A program made the translations under genes and the position numbers. A stretch of 64,000 bases of DNA from Anderseniella sp963787895. GTDB taxonomy: Bacteria > Pseudomonadota > Alphaproteobacteria > Rhizobiales > Aestuariivirgaceae. The stretch is from contig CAWBEX010000008.1 in assembly GCA_963787895.1 (NCBI GenBank), positions 124,001 through 188,000 of the forward strand, read 5' to 3'. Below are positions 18,883-26,642 of this stretch, piece after piece (position 1 is the first letter of the stretch; each line of letters opens with the position of its first letter). The notes under the pieces were generated by a model. That model did not search any database. It was not told the DNA's origin and saw only the letters and a program-made list of their open reading frames with translations.

Positions 18883-21186
18883 ATGATGCAGGCGGCAGTA
18901 ACGACAATTTTTCAGCATCTGTTACGCGGTGCGAAAGCCCGCCCGCTAGTGCTTTATGCCTTCGCTTCAACGCTGTTCGTCAGCGCCCTGCTGTTGTTTT
19001 CCGTACAGCCAATGTTTGCCAAGATGGTGGTTCCCAAGTTTGGCGGCTCACCATCTGTGTGGGCGGTTGCGATGTGTTTTTTCCAGGCGGTTCTGTTGCT
19101 GGGCTATTGTTACGCGCATCTGTTGACCCGGTTCCTCAGCCCCATGGCAGGTGTAATCACCCACCTGATTGTATGTGCATCGGCCTTCATTTTCCTGCCG
19201 ATCGGGCTGGCTGCCGGCTGGCATACACCACCTGGTGAAAACACTCAGATGTGGTTGCTGGGGTTGTTTGGTGTATCGGTTGGCTGGCCGTTTTTTGCAG
19301 TGTCAGCCAACGCGCCACTGCTGCAGGCCTGGTTTGCCCGCACCGGACACCCGCATGCCGACGACCCCTACTTCCTGTATGGTGCGAGTAATATCGGATC
19401 GATGGTGGCTCTGCTTGGCTATCCCGTAATTGTCGAACCGCTCATCGGGTTGGCTGGGCAAGCTCAAACCTGGGCAGCAGGTTTTGCAATTCTGGGGTCG
19501 CTGCTTGCCTTTGCAGGCCTTTTGCAGATGATCAATCTGACACCGCCACGTGCGCGCCTGTCCGTCAGTGGTGAGCGAAAGAGCGCTCCGCCTGCAGCCT
19601 CCCCCACCTGGCGCGAGCGCGGCATCTGGATTGTGCTGGCGTTCGTTCCATCCGGCTTGCTCGTAGCTTTCACTACCCACATCACCACTGATGTCGCGTC
19701 CGCTCCGTTCCTCTGGATCGGGCCGCTGGCTCTGTACCTGCTGACCTACATCCTGGTTTTCCGCGACACCCCCAAACCGTCCATCGCATTGCTGCTGAAA
19801 CTCCAGCCGGTCTTCATCGGCGCTGCCTTGATCAGCCTCATGGGCTCAGGCCCTGTAGTCTGGCTGGCAGGGGCGATTGCCGGCACTGGCGCGTTCTTCG
19901 CCACAACCATGATATGCCACCGCAGCCTCTTTGAAAGGCGACCTGACGTATCATACCTGACCGAGTTCTACCTCTGGATGTCATTTGGCGGCGTGCTTGG
20001 TGGCGTATTCACAGCGCTCCTTGCGCCAATCATTTTTTCTCTGGTTATTGAATACCCGTTACTGCTTGTTGCAGGCCTGTTGTGCCGCAAGGACGCGCTT
20101 GAAAGCGTCATGATCCGTTCAGTTCTGGCACGCCCCGTGGCCATCGCAGTGGTAGCCGTGGCCGCATATGCAGCAAGCCAGGCTCTTGGGTCTATCACGC
20201 CATCGGCCGGCGCCGATCCGGTGCGTGCGGCAGTTGTGGCGATCATGGCCGGCTTCGGCATCGCTGCTCTGCTCGCGGGAGAACGCCTAGTACCGGCTGC
20301 TGCCGCGGCATTGGCAGGCCTCATGTTGCTACCCTCAACTGCACAGCCCGAACTTGTCAAACGCAGCTTCTTTGGTGTTCACCGCGTGCTCAATGCGCAA
20401 GATGGTCAGTTCCGCCTGCTCAGTCATGGTACCACGGTACACGGCGCCCAGCGTATTGCCGGCCCGGGCCACACCGCAGGTCAACAACCGGTACCTGCCA
20501 CCTACTATCATCCGCAGGGACCGATGGCGCAAACGGCCAATGCTGCACGTACAAACCGCGGTCCGGGGAACACTTTCACTGCCGGCGTTGTTGGTCTTGG
20601 TGCAGGTGCCTTTGCATGTCACGCCCGGCAGGGAGAAGACTGGCGCTTCTTTGAGATTGATCCCGCAGTTGTGCGCATTGCGCAGGACCCACGCTATTTC
20701 ACCTTCATGTCCTCGTGCCAGCCGGACGAAGAGGTGATCATTGGCGATGCCCGCCTGACCGTTGCAAGGGAGCCAGAAGACACCTTCGACTACCTGCTGA
20801 TCGATGCATTCTCATCCGACACCGTACCTGTCCACCTGATGACGGTGGACGCCATGCGACTGTTCCTTTCGAGAGTCTCGGAAAACGGCCTTCTGGTCTT
20901 ACATGTATCAAATCGTTACCTGGACCTGGAACCGGTACTTGAAGCTGCGGTTGCCGAGATTGGCAATGGCACAGCAGCTGTCCGCATCGCTGATCGCACC
21001 CGAAGCGGCAACTATGATGCGGTACCTTCTCAGGTTGTGGTCGTGGGTAAATCTGAAGCCGCGTTGCAGAACATCGGCAGGTGGGAACACATGCAGAGGC
21101 TGGGCACCCCATCAGTGGCACCATGGACCGATGACTATTCCAACATCGTCACGGCTTTGATCCGTAAATTCGGCCTCAAGGAATAG
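18883..21186 (+). CDS. Fused membrane transporter-like / spermidine synthase-like protein
   Basis: This protein is about 767 residues. The N-terminal two-thirds is a polytopic membrane domain with many hydrophobic segments, starting FASTLFVSALLLFSVQPMFAKMVVPKFGG, a hallmark of fused MFS/spermidine-synthase proteins. The C-terminal ~250 residues have a spermidine-synthase-like Rossmann fold: VGLGAGAFACHA, FFEIDPAVVRIA, IIGDARL and DYLLIDAFSSDTVPVHL. The polyamine substrate residues cannot be checked by eye, so the reaction is unknown. ATG 18883 follows AAGGGAGA closely; ATG 18886 has better spacing and is equally possible. It stands alone after the rplS terminator. Confidence 0.85.
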   Translation: MMQAAVTTIFQHLLRGAKARPLVLYAFASTLFVSALLLFSVQPMFAKMVVPKFGGSPSVWAVAMCFFQAVLLLGYCYAHLLTRFLSPMAGVITHLIVCASAFIFLPIGLAAGWHTPPGENTQMWLLGLFGVSVGWPFFAVSANAPLLQAWFARTGHPHADDPYFLYGASNIGSMVALLGYPVIVEPLIGLAGQAQTWAAGFAILGSLLAFAGLLQMINLTPPRARLSVSGERKSAPPAASPTWRERGIWIVLAFVPSGLLVAFTTHITTDVASAPFLWIGPLALYLLTYILVFRDTPKPSIALLLKLQPVFIGAALISLMGSGPVVWLAGAIAGTGAFFATTMICHRSLFERRPDVSYLTEFYLWMSFGGVLGGVFTALLAPIIFSLVIEYPLLLVAGLLCRKDALESVMIRSVLARPVAIAVVAVAAYAASQALGSITPSAGADPVRAAVVAIMAGFGIAALLAGERLVPAAAAALAGLMLLPSTAQPELVKRSFFGVHRVLNAQDGQFRLLSHGTTVHGAQRIAGPGHTAGQQPVPATYYHPQGPMAQTANAARTNRGPGNTFTAGVVGLGAGAFACHARQGEDWRFFEIDPAVVRIAQDPRYFTFMSSCQPDEEVIIGDARLTVAREPEDTFDYLLIDAFSSDTVPVHLMTVDAMRLFLSRVSENGLLVLHVSNRYLDLEPVLEAAVAEIGNGTAAVRIADRTRSGNYDAVPSQVVVVGKSEAALQNIGRWEHMQRLGTPSVAPWTDDYSNIVTALIRKFGLKE

Positions 21187-21226
21187 CTGTCGACCCATCG
21201 GGATTACACCAAAATCGCCTCATTTC

Positions 21227-21479
21227 AGCCGTGCCGCGGTCATGCTGCGGTGTTGCACTTACGCTGACAGTTTGGGTTGGGGGGTCATGAAATCATGGAG
21301 TACATGTCATGGCCACTGACTATCACAACGAGCATCGTACCAATGCTCCTGACTATCGCACCTCATCAGGCGGATCCAACGCCTGGTTGATCGGAGCTGC
21401 AATTGCTGCTCTGCTCGCGCTGATTGCCTTCTTCTCTTATGCCGGGTCTGGCGACAGAGCCCCTGCGCCAGTGACAGGC
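21227..21479 (+). repeat. Parent copy of a local duplication (small-protein gene and its leader)
   Basis: Two blocks here recur at 22283-22430. The leader block 21227-21258 matches 22283-22314 at 25 of 32 positions. The coding block from 21359 matches from 22312 with about 16 mismatches in roughly 110 bases by eye. The 100 bases between the blocks, holding the start codon, are present only in this copy. Confidence 0.8.
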
Positions 21480-21572
21480 ACCACCAGCGAACAGGTAATA
21501 CCGCCGCCAGCAGCTGAAACTGCTCCGGCCACTCAGGAGCAAACCACTCAACCTGTGGCACCTGCCCAGTAG
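21309..21572 (+). CDS. Small single-pass membrane protein, unrecognised
   Basis: This 87-residue protein has a hydrophilic N-terminus of about 28 residues and one transmembrane helix (AWLIGAAIAALLALIAFFSYAG). It ends in a Pro/Ala/Thr/Gln-rich tail, probably extracytoplasmic. No catalytic motif is visible and no family is recognised. The region upstream (TTGGGTTGGGGGGTCATG) is G-rich with no ideal Shine-Dalgarno spacing. A damaged second copy of this gene lies 950 bases downstream. Confidence 0.65.
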   Translation: MATDYHNEHRTNAPDYRTSSGGSNAWLIGAAIAALLALIAFFSYAGSGDRAPAPVTGTTSEQVIPPPAAETAPATQEQTTQPVAPAQ

Positions 21573-21664
21573 CAACATCCAGAGGGGCGTCTTTCGCATA
21601 TGGAAATGCGCCCCTCACCGACACCACAAGTAGCCCTTGTGATGAAACCGCCTTCAGCCCAGAC

Positions 21665-22021
21665 TTACTGGTCGATGATGGTTTCATCCGTTTTGTAGAG
21701 CCTGAAGGCTTTTGGCAGATTGGCCGGGTCGAACTGCGGCATGATAATACCGCCGTTCCGATTTTCTTGATCGTAGTCTGCCTGCCCGCCTTTGAAGAGA
21801 GTCGGCTTCAGGTATTTGATCGCCACCAAATCTCCATTTCCGTCGCGCCTCAACAAACCTCTGCGGATGTCGGAAAATTCAAAAATCAATGTGCCTCTCT
21901 GCCCATCTGCCCGGTCGAGCAGTTCGGGAGTAACCAGGAGGAATTGCCTTCCCTGCTCAACAACCAGGCTTGAACCTGTGAAAATGTCGCCCCCGAGAAT
22001 TCGCCGCCAGAACCCGCCCAA
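21665..22021 (-). CDS. Unrecognised protein, probably missing its natural 5' end
   Basis: The frame codes 118 residues from TTG 22021, with protein-like composition (SSLVVEQGRQFLLVTPELLDR, then GTLIFEFSDIRRGLLRRDGNGD). The TTG has no Shine-Dalgarno site, and the frame stays open for more than 200 bases upstream with no ATG or GTG. This suggests the true start was lost. The possible junction is where a membrane-protein frame begins on the opposite strand. No family is recognised. Confidence 0.4.
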   Translation of the reverse strand: MGGFWRRILGGDIFTGSSLVVEQGRQFLLVTPELLDRADGQRGTLIFEFSDIRRGLLRRDGNGDLVAIKYLKPTLFKGGQADYDQENRNGGIIMPQFDPANLPKAFRLYKTDETIIDQ

Positions 22022-22030
22022 CCGATCAAC

Positions 22031-22258
22031 TGGACTGGAGCCGTAGGATTCTTCGGCGGCCTGACAATTTTTGTAACAGGTGTTCTGATCCTGCCAAACG
22101 TCTATCCTGGACTCGTCGATCAGGTGGCCAAGCCATTGATTGTCATAGCAGTGATGCTTGCGGCCTCGTTGGGAATTGCTGGGCGCGGGTCCGCATTGGG
22201 CAAAGCCTCGCTGGCACTTGCAGTATCGATCCTGATACTCGTCGGACTGACGGCTTGA
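22031..22258 (+). pseudogene. 5'-truncated membrane protein remnant
   Basis: This open frame without any ATG, GTG or TTG reads NWTGAVGFFGGLTIFVTG, then LILPNVYPGLVDQVAKPL, then two further hydrophobic stretches ending LALAVSILILVGLTA and a stop at 22256-22258. It looks like the last 70-75 residues of a membrane protein with two or three transmembrane helices. The in-frame stop upstream is at 21971-21973. Absence of a start codon and the head-to-head contact with the minus-strand frame suggest a remnant created by a deletion. Confidence 0.5.
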
Positions 22259-22282
22259 ACCGCGGCAAGGTGGGTCAGATCA

Positions 22283-22430
22283 AGCCGCGTCACGGTCATA
22301 TTGCGGTGTAACACCTCATCAGGCGGTTCCAACGCCTGGTTGATCAGGGCTGCAATTGCTGCACTGCTCGCGCGGATAGCCTTTTTCTCAAATACTGGAT
22401 CTGGCAACAAAGCGCCTGCGCCAAAGCAGG
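22283..22430 (+). pseudogene. Degenerate duplicate of the 21309-21572 small-protein gene
   Basis: Leader and transmembrane-coding blocks of the upstream gene are repeated here, joined directly at a shared CAC triplet. About 103 bases, including the ribosome-binding region, the start and the first ~17 codons, are missing. The frame still reads SSGGSNAWLIRAAIAALLARIAFFS, but two arginines now interrupt the hydrophobic helix. It then runs into antisense of the methyltransferase. It is probably non-functional. Confidence 0.75.
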
Positions 22431-23209
22431 TAGAGCCCCATGGGAGGGGTCGCATGTGCAGTCTCGAGATCTTCACAATAGTTGGAGATGTTGCGGCCCA
22501 CTTCGGCCATGGACAACAATTCCAGCCCGGCAGCAAGTCCGGCGTTTATGACTTCTGCCATTGTGTATGTAAACGAGTATGCAGGACTGGCGTCGTATTT
22601 CTCGTGCCCGAAATAATCGAGCCCATGTTTCTCCACATAGGGCTCTTTGGTAAAATACGAATACGTTGGCCGCGATGCTCCGCCGCCTGGATCTTCCTCA
22701 TACATGAGTAATACTGGATGCATTTCCTCCATGACCCAGTAGCCACCCGGTTTTACCAGCAGTGTCACTGCGTCAAAGAACCCGCTGAGGTCAGGCATCC
22801 AGCCTATGACGCCAATGGTCGTCATTGCGATGTCGAACTGTCCTGCAAGCTCCTGCGGTAACCCATAGACATTGGCCTGCAGAAACTTCACGCGGCTCTC
22901 GCCAGCTGCAGCGGCCAATTCACGCGCTTGTTCCAGAAACGCATCCGCCTGATCAATCCCCAGACATTCTTCCGCACCCATGCCCTTCACTGAAAGAAGG
23001 TCAATGCCATTGTTGCAACCCACCTGCACAACCGATTTCCCCGCAACCCCAATACGGTCCAGCATGGCAATCACTTCATCGGCGAGATGATTGTATCCGC
23101 CCGCCGCAAGCAGTTTCTTCAAACGGTCCTGGTTGTGCGAAGCATGCCTGGGTGCCGCCTCGTTCCAGGCATCTCGGTTAGCCCTCACATAGTCGGGTCC
23201 GTCAGACAT
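22388..23209 (-). CDS. Class I SAM-dependent methyltransferase
   Basis: This 273-residue protein is read from ATG 23209, with AGAGG about 7 bases upstream. Motif I is VVQVGCNNGIDLL, the acidic residue of the next strand is in CLGIDQAD, and the post-motif segment is FDIAMTTIGVIGWMPDL followed by LVKPGGYWVMEE. This is a UbiE/small-molecule type methyltransferase; the substrate is not evident. The last ~13 codons are antisense to the degenerate duplicate, so the original C-terminus may have been replaced when that segment arrived. Confidence 0.85.
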   Translation of the reverse strand: MSDGPDYVRANRDAWNEAAPRHASHNQDRLKKLLAAGGYNHLADEVIAMLDRIGVAGKSVVQVGCNNGIDLLSVKGMGAEECLGIDQADAFLEQARELAAAAGESRVKFLQANVYGLPQELAGQFDIAMTTIGVIGWMPDLSGFFDAVTLLVKPGGYWVMEEMHPVLLMYEEDPGGGASRPTYSYFTKEPYVEKHGLDYFGHEKYDASPAYSFTYTMAEVINAGLAAGLELLSMAEVGRNISNYCEDLETAHATPPMGLYLLWRRRFVARSSI

Positions 23210-23412
23210 TCGAAGCCTCTTGCATTGCTTTGCGAGCTTCTTCCAACCCTGGAAATCAACCCGGAAAACTCGAAATCCTGTTCGGGGGCATCTGCTGGAA
23301 GCACAGCCTACCATTTGCAGCCTGTAGGCTCAATTCTCCGGTTTTCAAACTATTCTGCTGATGCGCCTTGAACGCACAACTGAATGCAAAACGGCTGCAC
23401 CGGCTGGCTAAA

Positions 23413-23655
23413 TCAGGCCGCGGCCTGCGGCATCTGCGGGCGTGCCGGTGTCAGCACGATTTCCACAATCGCCTGTTTGGCCACGACCGACATGCGGCCG
23501 TCAACATGCAGGAACTCAAGCACATGGCTGTCTCCATTCAGCGCACGCTTTGCATCGCTGCTCATGGGCAACAAGAGTGTACCCTCCACAACCCGTCCGT
23601 CGAGAAGCACCAGTTGAACCTTTTCCTGTTTTCTTTGGTCGCCATTGTTGAACAT
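23413..23655 (-). CDS. Small unrecognised protein
   Basis: This 80-residue protein is read from ATG 23655, preceded by GGAGA at suitable spacing. Beta-rich segments VQLVLLDGRVVEGTLLLP and VLEFLHVDGRMSVVAKQAIVEIVL alternate polar and hydrophobic residues, suggesting a small barrel or Sm-like sheet. No catalytic or binding motif is recognised. It is divergent from leuC, with the leuC leader between them. Confidence 0.65.
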   Translation of the reverse strand: MFNNGDQRKQEKVQLVLLDGRVVEGTLLLPMSSDAKRALNGDSHVLEFLHVDGRMSVVAKQAIVEIVLTPARPQMPQAAA

Positions 23656-23830
23656 GTTTGAGCATTCTCCGTAATGGTCTGCATTGACGTCACTTGTAGC
23701 TTGCAAATATTAATCAGTCAGGCGTCAGAAAATTTGAACTTTAACAATTTTGCCAACCCCATTTTCAGGTGACAAACCCGGCACCCGATATTAGGTTGAC
23801 GCCAAATCCAACCGATCAGCATTGCACCGC

Positions 23831-23873
23831 CATCAAAACGCACGTAGAGCGAAGCGATGCGCAAGTTTTGATG
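23831..23873. repeat. Dispersed palindromic repeat, copy D (leuC leader)
   Basis: A perfect 9-bp outer stem CATCAAAAC/GTTTTGATG (23831-23839 and 23865-23873) encloses the same 23-base core as copy A. Compared with copy A the outer stem differs at four of nine positions, each compensated on the other arm. The stem ends one base before the leuC Shine-Dalgarno AGGAG (23875-23879), so folding could influence leuC translation. Confidence 0.85.
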
Positions 23874-23885
23874 CAGGAGAAGAAG

Positions 23886-25292
23886 ATGGCACCGCGCACC
23901 TTGTACGACAAGATTTGGGACGACCACCTGGTCCACGAGGCAGAGGACGGCACCTGCCTGCTGTATATCGACCGTCATCTTGTCCACGAGGTCACCAGCC
24001 CGCAGGCCTTTGAGGGCTTGCGCATGACAGGACGCAAGGTACACGCACCGGAACGCACGCTGGCCGTTGTCGACCACAATGTGCCCACCACAGATCGTAC
24101 CAAGGGCATCGAGGAAGAAGAAAGCCGCATCCAGGTCGAAACGCTGGCCAAGAACGCCGCTGAATTCGGCATTGAATACTTCTCCGAGACCGACAAGCGC
24201 CAGGGCATCGTCCACATCATTGGCCCTGAGCAGGGCTTCACCTTGCCCGGAACCACCATTGTCTGCGGCGACAGCCACACTTCCACCCACGGCGCATTTG
24301 GCGCGTTGGCCCACGGCATCGGCACCTCGGAAGTGGAGCACGTTCTGGCCACCCAGACATTGATCCAGAAGAAAGCAAAGAACATGAAAGTCCAGGTGGA
24401 CGGCAAACTTGCCGCTGGCGCCACCGCAAAGGACATCATCCTCGCCGTGATCGGTGAAATCGGCACCGCAGGCGGCACAGGTCACGTCATCGAGTTTGCC
24501 GGAGAGGCGTTCCGGGACCTCACCGTGGAAGGCCGCATGACCGTATGCAACATGACCATCGAAGGCGGCGCCCGCGCGGGCATGATTGCACCTGACCAGA
24601 AGGCCTATGATTATCTCAAGGGCAAACCGATGGCTCCATCAGGCGCCAATTGGGACGCTGCCATGAAGTACTGGGAAACACTGTTCACTGACGAAGGCGC
24701 GCATTTTGACAAGGTCATCACACTGGACGCTGCCTCTCTGCCCCCCATCGTGTCATGGGGCACGTCTCCGGAAGACGTGATTTCCGTTGCCGGTGCAGTG
24801 CCTGACCCAGCCGCCATAGCAGATGAGAACAAGCGGGCCTCGAAGGTGCGTGCGCTGGAGTACATGGGGCTCAATGCCGGGACCAAGATTACTGACATCG
24901 GTCTCGATGTGGTGTGGATCGGCTCGTGCACCAATGGCCGCATTGAGGACCTGCGTGAAGTCGCCCGCATTGTCGACGGCAAGAAGGTGTCGGATCGGCT
25001 TGACTACGCCATGATCGTGCCCGGCTCCGGCGTGGTAAAGGCGCAGGCCGAAGCAGAAGGTCTAGACAAGATTTTCCTCGCCGCCGGATTTGAATGGCGC
25101 GAACCCGGCTGCTCCATGTGTCTGGGCATGAACCCTGACCAGCTCAAGCCTGGTCAGCGTTGTGCGTCTACTTCGAACCGCAACTTCGAAGGCCGTCAGG
25201 GCTTCAAGGGACGCACCCACCTCGTCTCACCCGCCATGGCCGCCGCCGCCGCCATTGCGGGTCACTTCGTGGATGTGCGCACGTTGGGCTAA
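23886..25292 (+). CDS. leuC: 3-isopropylmalate dehydratase large subunit
   Basis: This 468-residue subunit of isopropylmalate isomerase uses a [4Fe-4S] cluster and acts with LeuD in leucine synthesis. ATG 23886 is chosen because AGGAG lies directly upstream and MAPRTLYDKIWDDHLV is the usual N-terminus; the frame is open further upstream through the repeat. CGDSHTSTHGAFGALAHGIGTSE, GSCTNGRIEDLR and CSMCLGMNPD carry the active-site and cluster residues. The partner leuD is 4.6 kb downstream, separated by other genes. Confidence 0.97.
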   Translation: MAPRTLYDKIWDDHLVHEAEDGTCLLYIDRHLVHEVTSPQAFEGLRMTGRKVHAPERTLAVVDHNVPTTDRTKGIEEEESRIQVETLAKNAAEFGIEYFSETDKRQGIVHIIGPEQGFTLPGTTIVCGDSHTSTHGAFGALAHGIGTSEVEHVLATQTLIQKKAKNMKVQVDGKLAAGATAKDIILAVIGEIGTAGGTGHVIEFAGEAFRDLTVEGRMTVCNMTIEGGARAGMIAPDQKAYDYLKGKPMAPSGANWDAAMKYWETLFTDEGAHFDKVITLDAASLPPIVSWGTSPEDVISVAGAVPDPAAIADENKRASKVRALEYMGLNAGTKITDIGLDVVWIGSCTNGRIEDLREVARIVDGKKVSDRLDYAMIVPGSGVVKAQAEAEGLDKIFLAAGFEWREPGCSMCLGMNPDQLKPGQRCASTSNRNFEGRQGFKGRTHLVSPAMAAAAAIAGHFVDVRTLG

Positions 25293-25362
25293 GACTGCAG
25301 GGTGGCCTGTTTCCATCCTGCATGAATGGCCATTGCGGCCAATTGCACCGGCATGCATGGCG

Positions 25363-25387
25363 CAGCGTCAGACAAACACTGACGCTG
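25363..25387. other. Strong hairpin downstream of leuC
   Basis: A perfect 9-bp stem CAGCGTCAG/CTGACGCTG (25363-25371 and 25379-25387) with a seven-base loop stands in the 204-base gap between leuC and the convergent M24 gene. No T run follows on either strand, so it is not a canonical intrinsic terminator; it may protect the mRNA 3' end. Confidence 0.55.
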
Positions 25388-25496
25388 GCTGCCGGTTGAA
25401 ATGCAATTTGCCAAAACCCCTGTGACGCCTCGCGCCAAGTTCAAGAATGCAGATTTTCGACTTCCACCAGGCTGTTCTAGAGAAACACCGTTGCAC

Positions 25497-26642
25497 CTAC
25501 AGGATCATATCCTGAATTGATTTGGGGTGATGGGTGATCTGTTCATACCCTGTTTCAGTGACAATGAAACTGTCACCAACCTGAGCCCGGAACGTGCCAC
25601 TTGCTACCGATCCGTCGACGGCCAGGACCATGCCAGGCTGCAGGATGGTCTTGTCGCCTGTCACCAGTTGCGGCGCTTCAAGAAAACTGAAACCGGTCGC
25701 CCGCCCACAACGGAACGGGTAGTCAAACCCCGACTTCTGGATCACTTCTGCGTATGCCGCATGCACGCTCTCTGCAGTCACGCCGGGTTTGAGCGCAGCC
25801 AGTGCAGCTGCCTGGCTGGCCACTGCAACTTCATAAAATTCTGCCTGCTTGGGGTCGGCAATCTCGCCAATCCAGAAGGTGCGGTCGAAGCCAAGCTTGA
25901 AGCGGTGGAAGTTGGTCATGCCACAAAAGCACAGAAACACCGGTTCGCCGCGGCGCATGATGCGGGTAGAGGCCCTGTGGTGGGTCTTTATGATGTCCTT
26001 GCCCGACGCCATGATCTGCAGGAAGTGAGTGTTCGGCGACATGTCAGTATCGTCATAGTGCTCGCTTAGCAGCTTTGCAGCCTTGCGCGTACCTGCCTGA
26101 GATGTCGCAATCGCAACCTCGAACTCCGGCACGCCATCACCAATGGCGGCACGCCCTGCGTCCATCATGGCGCCTGCTACCTCTCCTGCATGACGCGCGA
26201 GCTTCAACTCATCCGGTGACTTGATCTTCCGCATGTCCGCAATGACCGGCGTTATGCTGGTCAACGCGTCCGCACCCACAAGCTCGTCTACGTACGCACG
26301 CACCATCGGCGGCATATGATCCGGCTCGATGGCTACGGTTGAAGCTCCGGCAACAGCGCCCGGCAATTCCTTGCGCCATTCATCACCCGCCCCGTCATTC
26401 CAGTCCGACACACGATCAACCCTGGCAGTGCCACGCGCCACCACCGCGTCAATTGTCGGGGTGATCAAAAGCGAGTTGCCTTCTCGCGGAAACACCAGAA
26501 TTGTCGGCCGGCCAAACTCCATGTGCAGGTAATCATAATAGCCGGTCAGATAGTAGACCACGTCATCATCAGTAATCAGCGCAACATCAACACCGGCTTC
26601 GCGCATGCGACGGCGAAGCTCCGCCATTCTGGCTTCAAACAT
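25497..26642 (-). CDS. M24 family hydrolase (creatinase/ectoine-hydrolase-like), metal ligands altered
   Basis: This 381-residue pita-bread-fold protein has the M24/creatinase N-terminal domain (ALITDDDVVYYLTGY) and a C-terminal catalytic domain. The start is ATG 26642 with AGGAGAA upstream, overlapping the end of the M20 gene by 8 bases. The conserved His of the family is present in IIKTHHRAS. The usual ligands are changed: the DxG motif reads CFCGM, the SDxTR region reads LGFDRTFW, GHGIG reads GRATG and the final Glu region reads QVGDSFIVTE. This pattern fits metal-independent members such as creatinase rather than a true aminopeptidase P. The substrate is unknown. Confidence 0.8.
   Translation of the reverse strand: MFEARMAELRRRMREAGVDVALITDDDVVYYLTGYYDYLHMEFGRPTILVFPREGNSLLITPTIDAVVARGTARVDRVSDWNDGAGDEWRKELPGAVAGASTVAIEPDHMPPMVRAYVDELVGADALTSITPVIADMRKIKSPDELKLARHAGEVAGAMMDAGRAAIGDGVPEFEVAIATSQAGTRKAAKLLSEHYDDTDMSPNTHFLQIMASGKDIIKTHHRASTRIMRRGEPVFLCFCGMTNFHRFKLGFDRTFWIGEIADPKQAEFYEVAVASQAAALAALKPGVTAESVHAAYAEVIQKSGFDYPFRCGRATGFSFLEAPQLVTGDKTILQPGMVLAVDGSVASGTFRAQVGDSFIVTETGYEQITHHPKSIQDMIL

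Noticed and set aside
21792..22046. 84-codon plus-strand frame overlapping the truncated membrane-protein remnant
   Set aside because: The composition is not protein-like. A frameshift into the remnant could be imagined but has no independent support.
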